From NCBI GenBank assembly GCA_024741835.1, contig JAENRP010000076.1, forward strand, positions 1 through 64,000: a stretch of 64,000 nucleotides of DNA, in the 5' to 3' direction. The stretch's first letter is position 1. Each line of letters starts with the position of its first letter. The position numbers and the translations under genes were made by a program. Of the stretch, positions 21,901 to 34,400 are shown piece by piece. The DNA comes from Diplocarpon mali (lineage: Eukaryota > Ascomycota > Leotiomycetes > Helotiales > Drepanopezizaceae). The notes under the pieces are model-generated. The model ran no database searches. It worked only from the letters and a program-made list of their open reading frames with translations, and was not told the DNA's origin.

Positions 21901-23855
21901 ACTAGTCGCCTAAAGGCCGAATAGACTATTCCTATCGTCTGCGAACTGCTTAAAGTATAGAACAACTTCGATATTATTATCCCTTTAGTTAAAGCACCTA
22001 CGGTAAAGGATGTTCTTAAAATAGGTATAAGTAATAATAAGCCTCTACTACTAGAAAGCGGTTCCTTAAATAATAAGCCTATAGAACCTATAGCCGAACC
22101 TACGTCTTTAAAAAGGAATAGAGACTTAGAACTAGAAGATACCTTAGACGAACGCAAGTCTAAGCGTATCTAGGCTATAATAGCATATAGGATCTATAAG
22201 CTCAAACTTCAATAGAGCTTTAATAAAGATAATGCGTTCTTAACTACTAAGGAGATAATGAAAATCTCTCTTTTAAAGACGTATAATAAAGCTATTAATA
22301 ATCTAAAGAATAGAGTAATATAGAATAAGGCAATCTAAGAGGAGATAAGCTCTCTTATTGCAAATAGCATATAGATAGAGGAACCGACGCCAAAGGACGT
22401 GAACCTAGTATTAATGAAGTGGGTCTTTATAATTAAAATATATGCAGATAGAACTCTAGAGCGTTATAAGGCAAGGCTTATAGCTAAGGGCTTCTCTTAA
22501 TAGTATAAAGAAGACTACTTTAATACGTTTGCGCTAATAGTTTGTATAAATACCCTTTGTATATTTATAGTAATAGTAGCTGCTAAGGACCTTAAATGCA
22601 AATAGTACGATATTAAAAATGCATTTACCAAAGCGACTATAAAGGAACGGATTTTTCTCTCCCAACCTAATAGTATTCCTATATGCGCTAGCCATTCTCT
22701 TTATATACTCCGCAGTATCTATAGGCTCAAACAATCAGCCTATAATTAGAACCTCTTATATAGCTCTGCTCTAATAGAAATAGGATTCGTTTAGAGCCTA
22801 GCTGACCCTTATCTATTTACTTATACTAAGCGTAGAATCAAGTTGCTACTATATATCGACGATATTGCTATAGCTGCGAAAACAACTACTCAATTAGATT
22901 GGTTCTTTATAATAATTCGGAAACGTTTTAATACTAAGGATCTAGAGGGAATTTATAAGATCCTTAGCATCTGCATTATAAGGAACCGCTCTACTTAAGA
23001 ACTCTAGTTGAATCAAGAGCAGTATATTAAGAAGATCCTAGACCGAATAGGACTCTCTACTTATACTCCTAACTTTAAGCTAAAGCATACTCCAATTAAA
23101 GGAAAGTATAATAAGTTAAAGCCTACTAATGAAAATGAGCAGAAAGGAGATCTAAAGAAGTACTAATAGGATATTAGAGTGATTATATATGCTATAGTAT
23201 ATATAAGACCAGATATCGCCTTTATTATTAAGTAACTTAGTCAGAACCTAAAGGATCTGACGATTTAATATAAGAATGCAATTAAGCGACTTAAAAGGTA
23301 CCTTCGATCGATAATCATATAAAAGGTAAGATACAGACTAACGAAATATATAAGCGCAAAGCTTAAGGTATATACTAATTCCAATTAGGCAAATATAAAA
23401 GGTCGGAAAAGTATATTTAAAAGCGTAGTAGTACTATATAGCAGACCTATATTATAAGAAAGTAAGAAGTAGAAATCAGTGGCTACTGCAAGCACTAAGG
23501 CCGAATATATATTGATATTGTTAAATTGCAAGCAAGGATTATAGATCGCCTAAGTTCTAAAAGATATAGGTTTCGCTAAGTATATTAGACGAAATAGGAA
23601 CTATATTAATCTTTAAGCAGATAATATAGGAGCGATTGCACTTATAAAGAATCCACACTTGTATAAGCGATCGAAATATATTAATATTACCTACTACTTT
23701 ATCCGCGACCTTATTATAAAGAATAAGTTGTCAATTACCTATATCCTAACCAATCGAATAGTAGTAGATGGATTTACAAAGCTACTAGAGATAGTTGTAA
23801 AGTTCGAAGCGTTTAAAGATATACTAAGGTTGTAGAAGACAGTAGGGGCTTAGTA
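18901..23855 (+). pseudogene. Copia B' gag-pol, RIP-degraded
   Basis: Start ATG at 18901 (M-A-F-D-S-D-R-N). Gag includes W-F-N-D-L-E-L-Y-F-K-S-K and a knuckle-like C-x2-[C/Y]-x3-[H/Y]-x4-C near 19748-19790. A palindrome array follows at 20421-20757. Integrase begins near 20880 (R-F-A-H-L-R-L-E-K-L, C-R-I-C) and continues to about 21700. RT begins near 22417 (K-W-V-F-I-I-K) and has an intact-looking catalytic Y-I-D-D-I-A-I-A at 22852-22875. RNase H (K-A-E-Y-I ... T-K-L-L) spans about 23490-23800. Numerous TAG/TAA codons make it inactive. The RT motif is better kept than in the other elements. Confidence 0.88.
20421..20757 (+). repeat. Array of seven palindromic ~25-bp repeats in copia B' polyprotein
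   Basis: Copies at 20421, 20511, 20550, 20598, 20638, 20685 and 20732 follow gactc(c/t)(t)aggc(c/t)-(g)gacc-(g/t)(c/a)gagtg. The two arms are near reverse complements. In the polyprotein frame each copy reads T-L-K-L-G-P-R-V or close. Spacing is irregular (39-90 bp), so this is not a simple tandem duplication. Two more copies lie after RNase H at 23866 and 23933. Confidence 0.8.
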
Positions 23856-24094
23856 GGCTTAAGGACGACTCCTAGGCCTACCCTGCGAGTTAGGTCATAT
23901 AGTCTTATAAAGGAATATCTTTTAGGAAATTTGACTCCTAGTCCTGCCCTGCGAGTAGGATTAGTGATTTCAATAGAGGTTACTATTAATTGATTGTTTT
24001 TAATTTAGAAAGATACTTAAGAGTTAGATTAGCGCAAAAGGATAGTTATTATTTTCCTAATTGCAAGTCAATCGGAGTAAGGTTTAAGTAGAGG

Positions 24095-24289
24095 TATTAA
24101 GATAGGTAATACAGCTATCACTCTGATGTATTATCATATGATCCTACTGCTTAGTTAGTAGGATATTGATACATATATAGCTATAGGAAAGAAAGGGGTA
24201 ACCTTCCTTCCCTAACTCTTACTAATATATCGACCATCGACCTTTAGAAGTTTCTATTACCTACTGCGCCGACTCACTTAAGCTTAATA
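24095..24289 (+). repeat. 3' LTR of copia B'
   Basis: 195 bp pairing with 18300-18494, followed by the GATTT target copy. Confidence 0.92.
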
Positions 24290-27200
24290 GATTTTAAATA
24301 TAGAAAAGGAAAAGGAGTATAGGTTGGCCTTAGCTAAATGCAAGCTTAAGATTAATAGAGGTTTAAGCGATAAAGACTAAGATTTTATTTAAATTTATAA
24401 TAATATAAAGATAAGATAGGATACTTTAAAGGCAAAATACTCTTAGATAACTGCCTTTAATACTTAATATCTACTATAGTAGATCACTTCATTTTAATAT
24501 AGAAAAGATAAAGATAGTAAGGATATAAATATAAATATAGACTTTGCTTAATTTATATTATATAAAGTAAGAAGGAGAGTAAGAGCTATAAATCCTAAGA
24601 TAGCTATAACTTTTAAGAAAACTCAGCTTTTTAGTTTTCTATTTAATAGCCTCCCTTTTAAGTTCGCTATTGCAAAATAATCTCTTCTTATCTAACCTAA
24701 CCTTAAGATCTATAAGAAGATCGACTTCCTTTAAACTATCGAGTAAGACCTTAAAGGACGCTTTGAATCGGCAAATACTGCATTATAGGGTAATAATAAG
24801 CCTAAGAAGAGGAAGGAGCGTAGGACGAGCCCTTAAGCTTATTAGGGATGCTACTTCTATAATAGTACTTATAATATTACTAATTATAAAGTTAAAAGGC
24901 AATTGATTAATATAGTCGCTAGCTTTAATATTAAGAAGCAATCGAAGCAGAAGTTAAGAAGCAAACTGCCCTTATCTTACTAAAGGCCGCAACTACTAAG
25001 GAAAGGCAAAGGAAAAGGCTATTTAGCCAGAACTTTAGCAAATACCTTTAATAATAATAATAGGTCATTTAAACCTAAATCCACTTTTAATAATTTAAAT
25101 AATAATTATAATAAAGATGCTTATATTTTAAAAGCCGATCTTCGTAAGATCTTTAAATCCGATTGGTATAGTAATACTAGTTGTATAGCATATATGATTA
25201 ATAAACCCTACCTATTTAAAGGCCCGTTTATTAAAATAAAAAGGCGCTCTATTAAAGTTGGTAATAGAAGGTTATATATAGATTCGATAAGTATAGTAAA
25301 GATGAATATTATTAGCATTTCTTTCCTTTTATAAAATGTTCTCCTTATACTTAGCCTAAGTATTAATCTCTTATCTAACTATAAGATCTATATAAAGTTG
25401 AATTGTATAGGAGTTTTTAATAATCAATTTATATAGTTTATAAATAATAATTATAAAGTGATCTTTAAGGTTAAAATCAAAGATAGACTTTATATTATCT
25501 TAAAGGTGATATTATAGGAATTGACTCCTAGGCTAGACCTATAAGTGAATTCCTTTAAAGAAAGTGCACTCTTTGCCTTAATATAATTAAGTAAGGATAG
25601 GGAGAATAGATAGACTCTTAAGCTAAGATTATAAGTAAAATTCGCGAAAATGATTCTTAAGCTAAGATTATAAATAGATTGTAAAGTATTCTTAAAGATG
25701 ACTCTTAAGCTAGGATTATAAGTGAATTTAATAGAAATGATTCCTAGGCTAAGACCGTAAGTGGATTTTATAAATTCGCTAATAATAACTCTTAAGCTAA
25801 GATCGCAAATGAAATTCGCGGAAATGACTCTTAAGCTAAGACCGCGAGTGAAATTCGCGAATTCGTTAGAGACGACTCTTAAGCTAAGACCGCGAGTAGA
25901 TCTTACTATTTTTAAGAAATCGACTCTTAAGCTAGGACTATAAGTGAATCTTGCGATTTTATTAAAAACGACTCCTAAGCCGGGCTTGCAATTAGAAAAT
26001 GGTAAAACCTCGAACTACTATTACTAGTCCTTTCTAACTGCTAATAATAAAGTATCAACTAATAATAGGCTGCTAAAGCTATTAGAAGCTAAAAGCCTAT
26101 TAAGATATTAGCTAATATATAGAAGATTCGCGCATTTAAGGCTAGAGAAATTAAAGGGCCTATATAAGGTCTTAACCTTAAAACAGAAGATCTAAGTACT
26201 AAAGGATCGCCTAGTATGCCGAATTTATAAGCTAATAAAACTTCGAAATCGGACGCAAACTAAGCTTAATCTATAGAAAGATTTAATACTAGCGCTAATA
26301 TCTATTAATACTATTAGACTATTTACAACCTTAATTAGAGGAAATAATTGGTTTTCTTAAATAGTAGATAACTCTATTTAATAGATATAGACCATTTGCG
26401 CTAGGACTAAATCTAAGCTTATAGAAAAGTTAGAAACTTAGAAAGTAATAGAAGAACGCTAGACCTAGTTAAAGCTAATAGCTATTAGGTCTAATAACGC
26501 ATTAGAGATTAGGGTAAAGCTTAATAAATAGGCAAAATAAGGAGTTTATTATAAACTAACTATAATATATAAAGGTTCCTATTAGAATAGCATCGCTAAG
26601 CGAAGCATTTAATAAGTAGAGACTGACTATCGCGCTTTACTATAAGATGCTAACTTGCTATTAGAATTCTAGGACCTTGCAATTAAGGCAAACGCATACT
26701 TGCGAAATAGAATAGGTAGTAGACTAATAGTTAATAGCACCCGAATATCACTATATAAGGCATATTTCAAATAGAAACTAAGCCTAGACTATATCTGCGT
26801 CTTTAAAAGCGTCTGCTACTCCTATATTAGCTTAAAGTCCTAGCCTGCGGGTATAAAGAGTAAGAAGCTAATAGACTAAGGTAAAGAGTATATATTTATT
26901 AAGTATATTAAATAGATAATAAAATAATAAATAGTATATGCATTAGATCTAAGGCAAATAATCATATCTTTAGTAGTTGAGTTCGACGAATCTTAAAATA
27001 GGAGGGAGCTATCCTTAAAGCTTTATATACTTAGAGATTCGTAAGGTATACTACTCAATAGTAATACTATTAAGCCGAACTAATAACCCCTTTCTCTTAG
27101 CTTAAGCATATTAAGCGCACCTGCTAATCGACGACCTATTAGTCGCCCAAAGGCCGAATAGACTATTCCTATTATCTGCGAACTACTTAAAGTATAAAAT

Positions 27201-29100
27201 AACTTCGATATTATTATTCCTTTAGTTAAAGCACCTATAGTAAAGGATATTCTTAAAATAGGTATAAGTAATAATAAGCCTCTACTATCGGAAAGCGGTT
27301 CCTTAGATAATAAGTATATAAAACCTATAGCTAAACCTACGTCTTTAAAGAGGAATAAAGACTTAGAACCGGAAGACACCTTAAACAAACGTAAGTCTAA
27401 GCGTATCTAGGCTATAATAGCGCATAGGATCTATAAGCTCGAACTTTAATAGAGCTTCGACGAAGATAATGCGTTCCTAGCCACTAAAAGGATAATGAAA
27501 ATCTCTCTTTTAAAGACGTACGACGAAGCTATTAATGATCTAAAGAATAGAGTAGTATAGAGTAAGGCAATCTAAGAGGAGATAAGCTCTCTTACTGCAA
27601 ATGGTATATAGATAGAGGAACTGATACTAAAGGATATAAACCTAGTATTAACGAAGTAGGTCTTTATAATTAAGATATATGCAAATAGAACCCTAAAGCA
27701 TTATAAGGTAAGGCTTATAGCTAAGGGCTTCTCTTAATAGTATAGAGAAGACTACTTTAATACATTTGCGCTAATAGTTTATATAGATACCCTTTGCATA
27801 TTCATAGCGATAGTAGCCGCTAAGGACCTTGAATGCAGATAGTATAATATTAAAAATGCATTTACTAAAGCGATTATAAAGGAACGGATTTTTCTCTCTT
27901 AATCTAATAGTATTCCTATATATACTAGCCACTCTCTTTATATACTCTGCAGTATCTATAGGCTTAAATAATCAGCTTATGATTAGAACCTCTTATATAG
28001 TTCTACTCTAATAGAAATAGGATTCGTTTAAAGCCTAGCTGACCCTTATCTATTTACCTATGCTAAGCGTAGAATTAAGTTACTACTATATATTAACGAT
28101 ATTGCTATAGCTATAAAAATAACTACTTAATTAGATTGGTTCTTTATAACGATTCGGAAACGTTTTAATACTAAGGATCTAAGGGGAATTTATAAGATCC
28201 TTAGTATCTGCGTTATAAGGAACCGCTCTACTTAAGAACTCTAGTTGAATCAAGAGCAGTATATTAAGAAGATCCTAGACCGAATAGGACTCTCTACTTA
28301 TACTCCTAACTTTAAGCTAAAGCGTACTCTAATCGAAGGAAAGTATAATAAGTTAAAGCCTATTAATGAAAATAAGTAAAGAGGAGATCTAAAGAAGTAC
28401 TAATAGGATATTAGAGCGATTATATATACTATAGTATATATAAGACCAGATATCGCCTTTATTATTAGGCAATTTAGTTAGAACTTAAAGGATCTGACGA
28501 TTTGATATAAGAACGCAGTTAAGCGATTTAAAAGGTACCTTCGATTAACAATTATATAAAAGGTAAGATATAGACTAACGAAATATATAAGCGCAAAGCT
28601 TAAGGTATATACTGATTCCGACTAGGCAAATATAAAAGGTTGGAAAAGTATATTTAGAAGTATAATAGTGCTATATAGCAGACCTATATTATAAGAAAGT
28701 AGGAAGTAGAAATTAGTAGCTACTGCAAGCACTAAGGCCGAATATATATTAATATTATCAAATTGTAAGCAAGGATTATAAATTGCCTAAGTTTTAAAAG
28801 ATATAGGTTTTGCTAAGTATATTAGATAAGATAAGAACTATATTAATCTTTAAGTAGATAATATAAGGGCGATTGCACTTATAAAGAATCTATACTTATA
28901 TAAGTGATTGAAATATATTAATATTACCTACTACTTTATCTACGACCTTATTATAAAGAATAAGTTATTGATTACCTATATCTTAACCGATCGAATAGTA
29001 GCAGATGGATTTACAAAGCCACTAAAGATAGTTGCAAAATTTAAAGTATTTAAAGATATACTAGGGTTATAAAAGATAGTAGGGGCTTAGCAAGCTTAAG
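24290..29100 (+). pseudogene. Copia B gag-pol, main part, RIP-degraded
   Basis: Continues the gag piece at 18022-18299 and aligns with B' 19190-23850. The order is gag rest, palindrome array (25519-25995), integrase (from about 26110), RT (from about 27650, catalytic box near 28095-28115 as Y-I-N-D-I-A) and RNase H to about 29060. It is more heavily mutated than B': the second catalytic Asp is Asn here but intact in B'. Confidence 0.87.
25519..25995 (+). repeat. Palindrome array of copia B, about ten copies
   Basis: Copies start near 25519, 25614, 25650, 25698, 25738, 25785, 25826, 25875, 25921 and 25969, more than in B' (seven). The small open frame 25761-25943 spells the unit repeatedly as T-L-K-L-R-P-R-V. 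The copy-number difference between two members of one family shows the array is unstable. Three further copies lie at 29101, 29163 and 29229 near the 3' LTR. Confidence 0.78.
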
Positions 29101-29393
29101 GACGACTCTTAGGCCTGCCCTATAAGTCAAGTCATATAGTCTTATAGAAGAAAGTTTTTAAATCGACTCCTAGGCCTAGACCGCAAATTAAGTCATATGG
29201 TCTTATAAAGGAATATCTTTTAGGAAATTTGACTCCTAGTCCCGCCTTATAAGTAGGATTAGTGATTTCAATAGAGGATTGCTATTAATTGATTATTTTT
29301 AATTTAGAGAGATACCTAGGAGTTGGATTAGTGCAAAAGGATAGTTGTTGTTTTCCTGACTATAGGTCAATTAGAGTAAAGTTTGAATAAGGG

Positions 29394-29589
29394 TATTAAG
29401 ATAGGTGATATAGCTATTACTTTAATATATTATTATATGACCCTATTGCTTAATTAGTAGGATATTGATACGTATATAGCTATAGGGAAGAAAAGGGGTA
29501 ACCTTCCTTCCTTAACTCTTACTAATATATCGACTATCGACCTTTAGAAGTTTCCTATACCTACTGCGCCGACTCACTTAAGCTCAATA
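29394..29589 (+). repeat. 3' LTR of copia B
   Basis: 196 bp pairing with 9829-10024. Ends ctcaata (from CTCAACA). Then tacgt, the RIP-related partner of tatat at 9824-9828. Confidence 0.9.
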
Positions 29590-30281
29590 TACGTTAAGTA
29601 TTTGTCAAATTTAATGTCAGCAGATATTAGTTCTTTTAGAGTCTCGACGTTTAATAGCTTATACGTCTTCGAGCTTATTATACCTACAAGTATCCAAGCT
29701 CCTATTATAGTTCTTAACTCGAACTTACCTAGGCCATTTCCTCTATTATTTAATAGGAACGCCCTAGACCTAAATACTCTGATTTTTAAGAGATCTTTAA
29801 TACATTCTGAGTACGCCTCTAATAGAGTTAGGCCTTTTAGCTCTCCAAAAGGTAGAGCCTTCGTAGGCCTCCTATTCTTTAGCCTATAGGCCTACTCCAT
29901 AGCGTAGCACCATATATAGCTATTCATCTTAGCGTCATATATGCAAGAGCGAGCTATTTTCGTAATTTCGTACATCCAACGTTTAATAACGCCATTTAAA
30001 CTATGCTTATAAGCAGGTGAAGGTTCTAAGGTCATACCTCCTTCTAATAGCCAAAGTAAGAATCTGCCTCCAAACTCTCCTATACCATTATCAGACCTCT
30101 AATATACTATTAATATAGAGTTCTCTATCTCTAGTTGCTTCTTTAGGTCTTTGATTTTTAGCTATATCTCATCGGCGCTCTTATTCTTTAATAGCCTTAT
30201 CCAACAGCATCTGCAGGCGTCATTTACTACTAATAGGAAGTAGCGATACCCCCTAATTGATAGCAGTAGTATTCCTGATAT
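29590..30281 (-). pseudogene. Copia A integrase core
   Basis: The minus strand reads G-Y-R-Y-F-L-L-V-V-N-D-A at the upstream end (first catalytic Asp region). Further on is S-D-N-G-I-G-E-F-G-G-R-F (second Asp; plus 30060-30095), then K-H-S-L-N-G-V-I-K-R-W and Y-I-W. These are copia integrase landmarks (DDE core that joins cDNA to the chromosome). It is cut upstream by the LTR of E at 30282 and downstream by B. The plus-strand ORF at 29602-29889 is its shadow. Confidence 0.82.
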
Positions 30282-30526
30282 TGTGGAGACCTGGGACAGA
30301 TAGGTCTCGTGACATATATTATATAATCGGCGTAGGATAGTAGGAGGATAAAAGGGCCATCTTCTATATATAGAGATAGCGCGTATCGCTATAGTACTGA
30401 ATATACCCTATACTTAGGACTTATTTCTAACACCTTATCTAAAAGAGCCCGCTTATAGTGCTTCCTCCTCTTGTTTTTAGGTCTTCCCTTAGGCCTATTC
30501 TTATATTATCTCCCCTTAGTTTTATA
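30282..30526 (+). repeat. 5' LTR of gypsy E
   Basis: 245 bp. The right-hand copy, rejoined across D, has the same length. Differences are mostly C/T and G/A. Confidence 0.85.
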
Positions 30527-31480
30527 TTAGTAACTTACGCAAGGACCGATTTCTTAAGATTTCCGTCCTTATACAACCTTATCGATCTCTTAGTTTGCAG
30601 ATAAGAGACCGGCCTTTGAAATACATCTTTAAAACACTTATAGCATTTTAATTAACTCTAAAACCTTATCCTTAATCGCCTAGTTACTTAGAACTATCGA
30701 TTTTCATTTAGCAACTATTAATAACCTTAGATTTTCCCTTTTCAGCTTTGCTTTAAAAACCCCTATTTTCTTCCTTAACTTTGAGATTTTCGGAATTTTC
30801 AGCTTCCTAGTATGAAAAGTTTAGCGAACCTTATAATAGCAATCCTAAATAGCAATAGTTTTAAGTACTTAAGTAATACTAAGCGCAAACTCTAACCAGA
30901 AGTGCCTCCTTAGAATCTTTAAAAATCCGAATCCGATAATTCAACCGCCTTAGCTTAATAGAACTCTAAAAATTGCCTTAGAATCGTCTCTAAAGACCCC
31001 TTTATTCTAAGGACTAATAGGAATTGGCCTAAAGATTAAGAAGAATCTTAGATATAAACTTTATCTTAGAAATTAGTCCTTAATTAAGTAAACCTTATCT
31101 TATTGCAATTAGTTGCAACACTCCTATTAGCTATTTAATACCTACTTAGAATCTCTTAGCAAACTTAGATTAAACTTTTAATAGAATCCGGAATTCTACT
31201 CTTAAGCCTGGCCTATAAGTAAGAGGATAAAAAGATATCCTTAAATAACTTAAGACTACTATCTACTTTTTCAATATTAATACTAGAAAATACTAAAAAT
31301 AATAATAATTTTAAACTTTTCACTAACCCTTTATCCGAATCCTTTTAAACTTATCCTAGTTACTTTAAGATTAACTCGGATTCTGAATATTCTTTAAGCC
31401 CTTTTGAATTTCGAAGTACTCCGCTTAGCAATCAATCTTATAATATCAAAGCTTCCCCTTTGCCTTCTATAGATTCTATC
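30527..31480 (+). other. Leader of gypsy E, no ORF
   Basis: AT-rich region between LTR and gag. One palindrome copy lies at 31197-31224 (ctcttaagcctggcctataag). No primer site could be matched to a tRNA with confidence. Confidence 0.45.
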
Positions 31481-34400
31481 AACTTAGATAGTTAGTATAA
31501 AATAATAATAGCTGCATTTAAGGCTATTATTAGTCACTTTCCCCTCTCTAGTTCCCCTGGCGCTCCTTACTTTATAGGCGCTAATATTACTAATTTCCTT
31601 AAGCAATATAAGGAAACTTATTACGATTTTAGTATTATATAAGAGGATATGATTTCTCGACTTCCTCGCTACTATAATTATATAAGCAAAGATATTATCA
31701 AGTCCCTCCCTTAATAGAAAACGCATAGTTTATAGGAATTCCTTATTAAGGCTCTTAAGTCTGAATTCCGAGAATTTGATAGATAGCAGATTTGCGATAC
31801 CTTAGCTTTCTTAAAGGAATTTATTCTAATCACTTATACTACTAAGGAACTTAAGAACTACTATTAGACTTTTACTTATATATCAAATACCTTAATTAGC
31901 TAGAAAATACTTAGCAAAGTTGAAAGAGGCCGTCTTTTCTTACTTAGATTACCTACTAGCTTTCGAAATAAGATTATCAAGTATTTTAAAATCGATAAGC
32001 AAGACCTTATAACCTTTGCCTTATTTAAGGAATTCTCGGCCTTTGCTTTAAAGTCAGATCTTAGTAAAAGAACTATTAATACTATAGAGTAGGAAAAAGC
32101 CCCTACTCCCTCTTATATTAAAGACCTTAAGAATCTGGTCCAAGAATACTTAAAAGCTCTAGAAGTTATAGAAGAGGCAAAGAAGAACCTAATAATCATA
32201 CCTTTCACTTGCGGTCCCGACTTAAGAGTAAGATCTAACCTTAGAATTAAGGAACTTAAGACCTAATTTGCAAAACTCCAAATCTAAAGCTTAAAAACTA
32301 AGATTAATAATCTCTTATAGGAAAAATAGCATATTCTGCAATTTGGTAATAGGTAAAACTCGGCTATTATAAGCCAACTTAGTAGTTCCTATTACCAGAC
32401 TCCTACTTCTTATTATTTAGAATAACCAGCTAATATAAGAATGTAATAGCTGGCTAAAAAAGGAGGAATTGATCCTAACTAGCACTTTGCCAATATTAAT
32501 ACTATAGGGTACTAAGGAAACGGCAATAGAAGACGACTAACCTGCAACTTTTGCAATAATAAAAAACCTAATTGCACTTTATATAAGTATTATAACGATT
32601 GCCCTCTTTTCCTTTGTTTTATTAATACTAAGGTTATATATATTAATAAGTATGAGATACTTTGCATTAAAGATCCTAAGCTAGAAGCTATCCCTATTAA
32701 AAAGCACTAGAATCGCTTATAGTTACAGACTATTTAAATAATAATATATAATATAAAATAGGATAAGAATTTGGTCAAACGATAGTATATTATAGAAATA
32801 AATGCTAAAATTCCAACTTATATATATATAAGTCTAATTAGCAACCTACTTAAGGGAGTTTTTAAAGAACCGGCTTCTAACCAAATAGCTATAGAAGTTA
32901 AAGGCATCTCTGTCTTAGGATAGGTTAATAATAATATTTCAGCCGATATTAATGCTGCTTCTATATTTAAGAACCCTCGGAATTCTCAGCGTTCTTCTAA
33001 ATCTACTACTCCCTTAATACTAATAAAACCAGCTAAAGTCTAAAAATCAACGCGTGCGACTTAAGAATCTTAGTATAGAGTCCAAACGCTAAAAGACACT
33101 TAACAATTTAGAACCGCAGTAGATAAGGATAAAGCTAATATAGCAAACGATTTAATTAAAGATATAATAGATAAAGATAGTTCTAAGCTTAAAGATTAAG
33201 AAGTTAAAGTTATTACGCAGACCCTTGACCTTAAGCGAAAGAGACAGATATTAAAATAGGAAAAATTCGTTAATAAATACGCTAGTTCAATTGTAATAGA
33301 GAAAGCTATAGAGAATATCATAGCTTAGCAAATTAACCTTACGTTTAAAGACCTATTTAGTTTAATTAAACGCTTTAATAAAGTACTAAGAAAGCATATC
33401 CTAATTACCTTTAAAGATTTGAATAATAATAAGGAAATGGAAATTGTAATGCAAAAGAACTTTAAAAAGCACTTAATCTTAATCAAATATCTTTAGATTA
33501 TAAAAGATAAAGGAACTTAAAGGTACTATAATATTATAGCAATAGCTTTAATATCTTAGAATATTAATTGAAATTGTTTAGCAATTATAATAAAAAGCTC
33601 TATTATTATTTATTCTATAGAAGAATCAATTAAAGTAAAGGCTCTAATCGATTATAATTCAGAAGTTAATATAATAATTAGAAAAGTGGCAGAAATAGCT
33701 TAATTGACAATTGTTAGCAATCGACTCCTTATTTATTCGACTATCTCTAGATCGAAATACAATTTTAATAAATAGGTAAAAAACGTAAAGGTTAGAGTTA
33801 GAGGAATCGTTAATTATACTAACTTTCTAGTAATAGAGAATTCTTCAAATAACATTCTTTTAAAAATGCCCTTCATTTTAGAATCTCAGCTAACATTTAA
33901 CTATTCTAAAGATAGTCTTATAAAAGCTAGTCTTTAGAATATAGATCGATTTTTAAAAAGATAAATAGTTATTATAAGAGATATAGCTGAATTCTAAAAT
34001 AAGGTTTTAAGAAACAATTAGCTAGCATAAGGGCTAGGCTTAATGCTAGTAAAGGAAGGCACTTAGCAAGGAGTTATAATAAAAGAAAAGTAAGTTTGCC
34101 GATTTTGAATAATAGTGATTTAACTTATAGTCTTAGACTAGGAGTCAAATCTGGAATTTTGAAAAATAGTATAATCGGCGTTTTATTAGCTTAATAATTA
34201 AGAAAAAAGAAAAATAAAGTAAAGAAGAGAGTTCGTTTTATAAATTTCAATAATTTACTAATCATTTTAAAAAACCTAAAAACCACTTATAGGCCGGACC
34301 TATAAGTGAAAAATAATAAAATTACTAATAATATTTCCATCTACGCACTTTAAATTAACGACTTAGAAAATCTTTTATTTATTTTTAAAAAGGAAAATTC

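Larger units (their letters stand above)
18300..24289 (+). mobile_element. Ty1/copia retrotransposon B' inserted in gag of its own family
   Basis: A 5.99-kb element with two 195-bp LTRs (18300-18494, 24095-24289). Perfect 5-bp target duplication GATTT at 18295-18299 and 24290-24294. Same family as B: the leader, gag, integrase, RT, RNase H and the palindrome arrays align along their whole lengths. It gives the uninterrupted structure of the family. Confidence 0.95.
9829..29589 (+). mobile_element. Ty1/copia retrotransposon B, split by C and B'
   Basis: Two 196-bp LTRs (9829-10024, 29394-29589) with ends TGTTGAG and CTCAACA (RIP form ctcaata). Flanking duplication is TATAT/TACGT, differing by RIP-type changes. 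Internal parts retained are 10025-10448, 18022-18299 and 24290-29393. Element C lies just after the gag start codon and B' about 280 bp further into gag. B and B' are the same family, so each gives the other's uninterrupted sequence. Confidence 0.92.
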
